Shown piece by piece: positions 33,323 through 33,580 of a stretch of 33,580 nucleotides of DNA. Positions within the stretch are counted from its first letter, which is position 1. Each line of letters opens with the position of its first letter. Below the pieces are notes generated by a model, which made no database searches, was not told the origin of the DNA, and saw only the letters and a list, made by a program, of their open reading frames with translations. Position numbers and translations under genes: made by a program. The stretch is from Mycobacterium sp. (GTDB lineage: Bacteria; Actinomycetota; Actinomycetes; Mycobacteriales; Mycobacteriaceae). The stretch spans positions 1-33,580 of the forward strand of contig JAGQTQ010000039.1 of the NCBI GenBank assembly GCA_020438905.1, given 5' to 3'.

Positions 33323-33580
<258 letters not shown>

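Overview
The window comes from a high-GC actinobacterium, almost certainly a mycobacterium. It carries a complete-looking ESX (type VII secretion) locus with PE, PPE and EspG genes. From about 17.85 kb rightwards its genes run in nearly the same order as my recollection of M. tuberculosis Rv0421c to Rv0440 (thiD, xthA, def, virR, sodC, the YbdK-like ligase, the CDC48-like ATPase, pssA, psd, moeA2, an SDR, groEL2). That comparison is from memory, not from a search.

Left part (1-1606, minus strand): the N-terminal 372 residues of a DUF3516-type DEAD/DEAH RNA helicase, cut by the window edge, and a small DUF4262 protein just upstream of it.

ESX locus (1681-17691, mostly minus strand). In order of transcription it reads: short PPE; a small ORF coupled to it; about 0.9 kb without a clear gene; two small Esx (WXG100-superfamily) genes; espG; eccD-mycP-eccE (each overlapping the next by 4 bases); eccB-eccC (overlapping by 1 base). 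Two genes lie on the opposite strand inside it: a PE gene between espG and eccD, and an unrecognised 279-residue helical protein between eccE and eccB. No eccA is present. The parts form an inner-membrane secretion machine (EccB, C, D, E with the MycP protease), a chaperone (EspG) and candidate substrates (the Esx pair, PE, PPE). Gene order is permuted relative to the textbook loci, where eccB-eccC come first. I cannot assign it to ESX-1 to ESX-5 from sequence alone. The fused 1396-residue EccC and the presence of PE/PPE/EspG suggest the ESX-2 or plasmid-type branch rather than ESX-3 or ESX-4.

Housekeeping part (17854-33580). An a/b hydrolase, thiD, xthA and def form a tight minus-strand cluster. 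Divergent from them are DUF3263, virR, sodC, a carboxylate-amine ligase, a lipoprotein and a Lon-N-domain protein. Converging on these is a minus-strand block of SDR, moeA2, psd, pssA and a CDC48-like ATPase. A HAD phosphatase and a DEAD/DEAH helicase then meet tail to tail. The window ends in the first 42 codons of groEL2, preceded by two CIRCE operators for HrcA.

The most unusual material is in the ESX locus: the 279-residue candidate substrate, the non-canonical Esx pair with no YxxxD/E tail, the split PPE, and the inverted PE gene. I saw no tRNA, rRNA, CRISPR array or insertion sequence.
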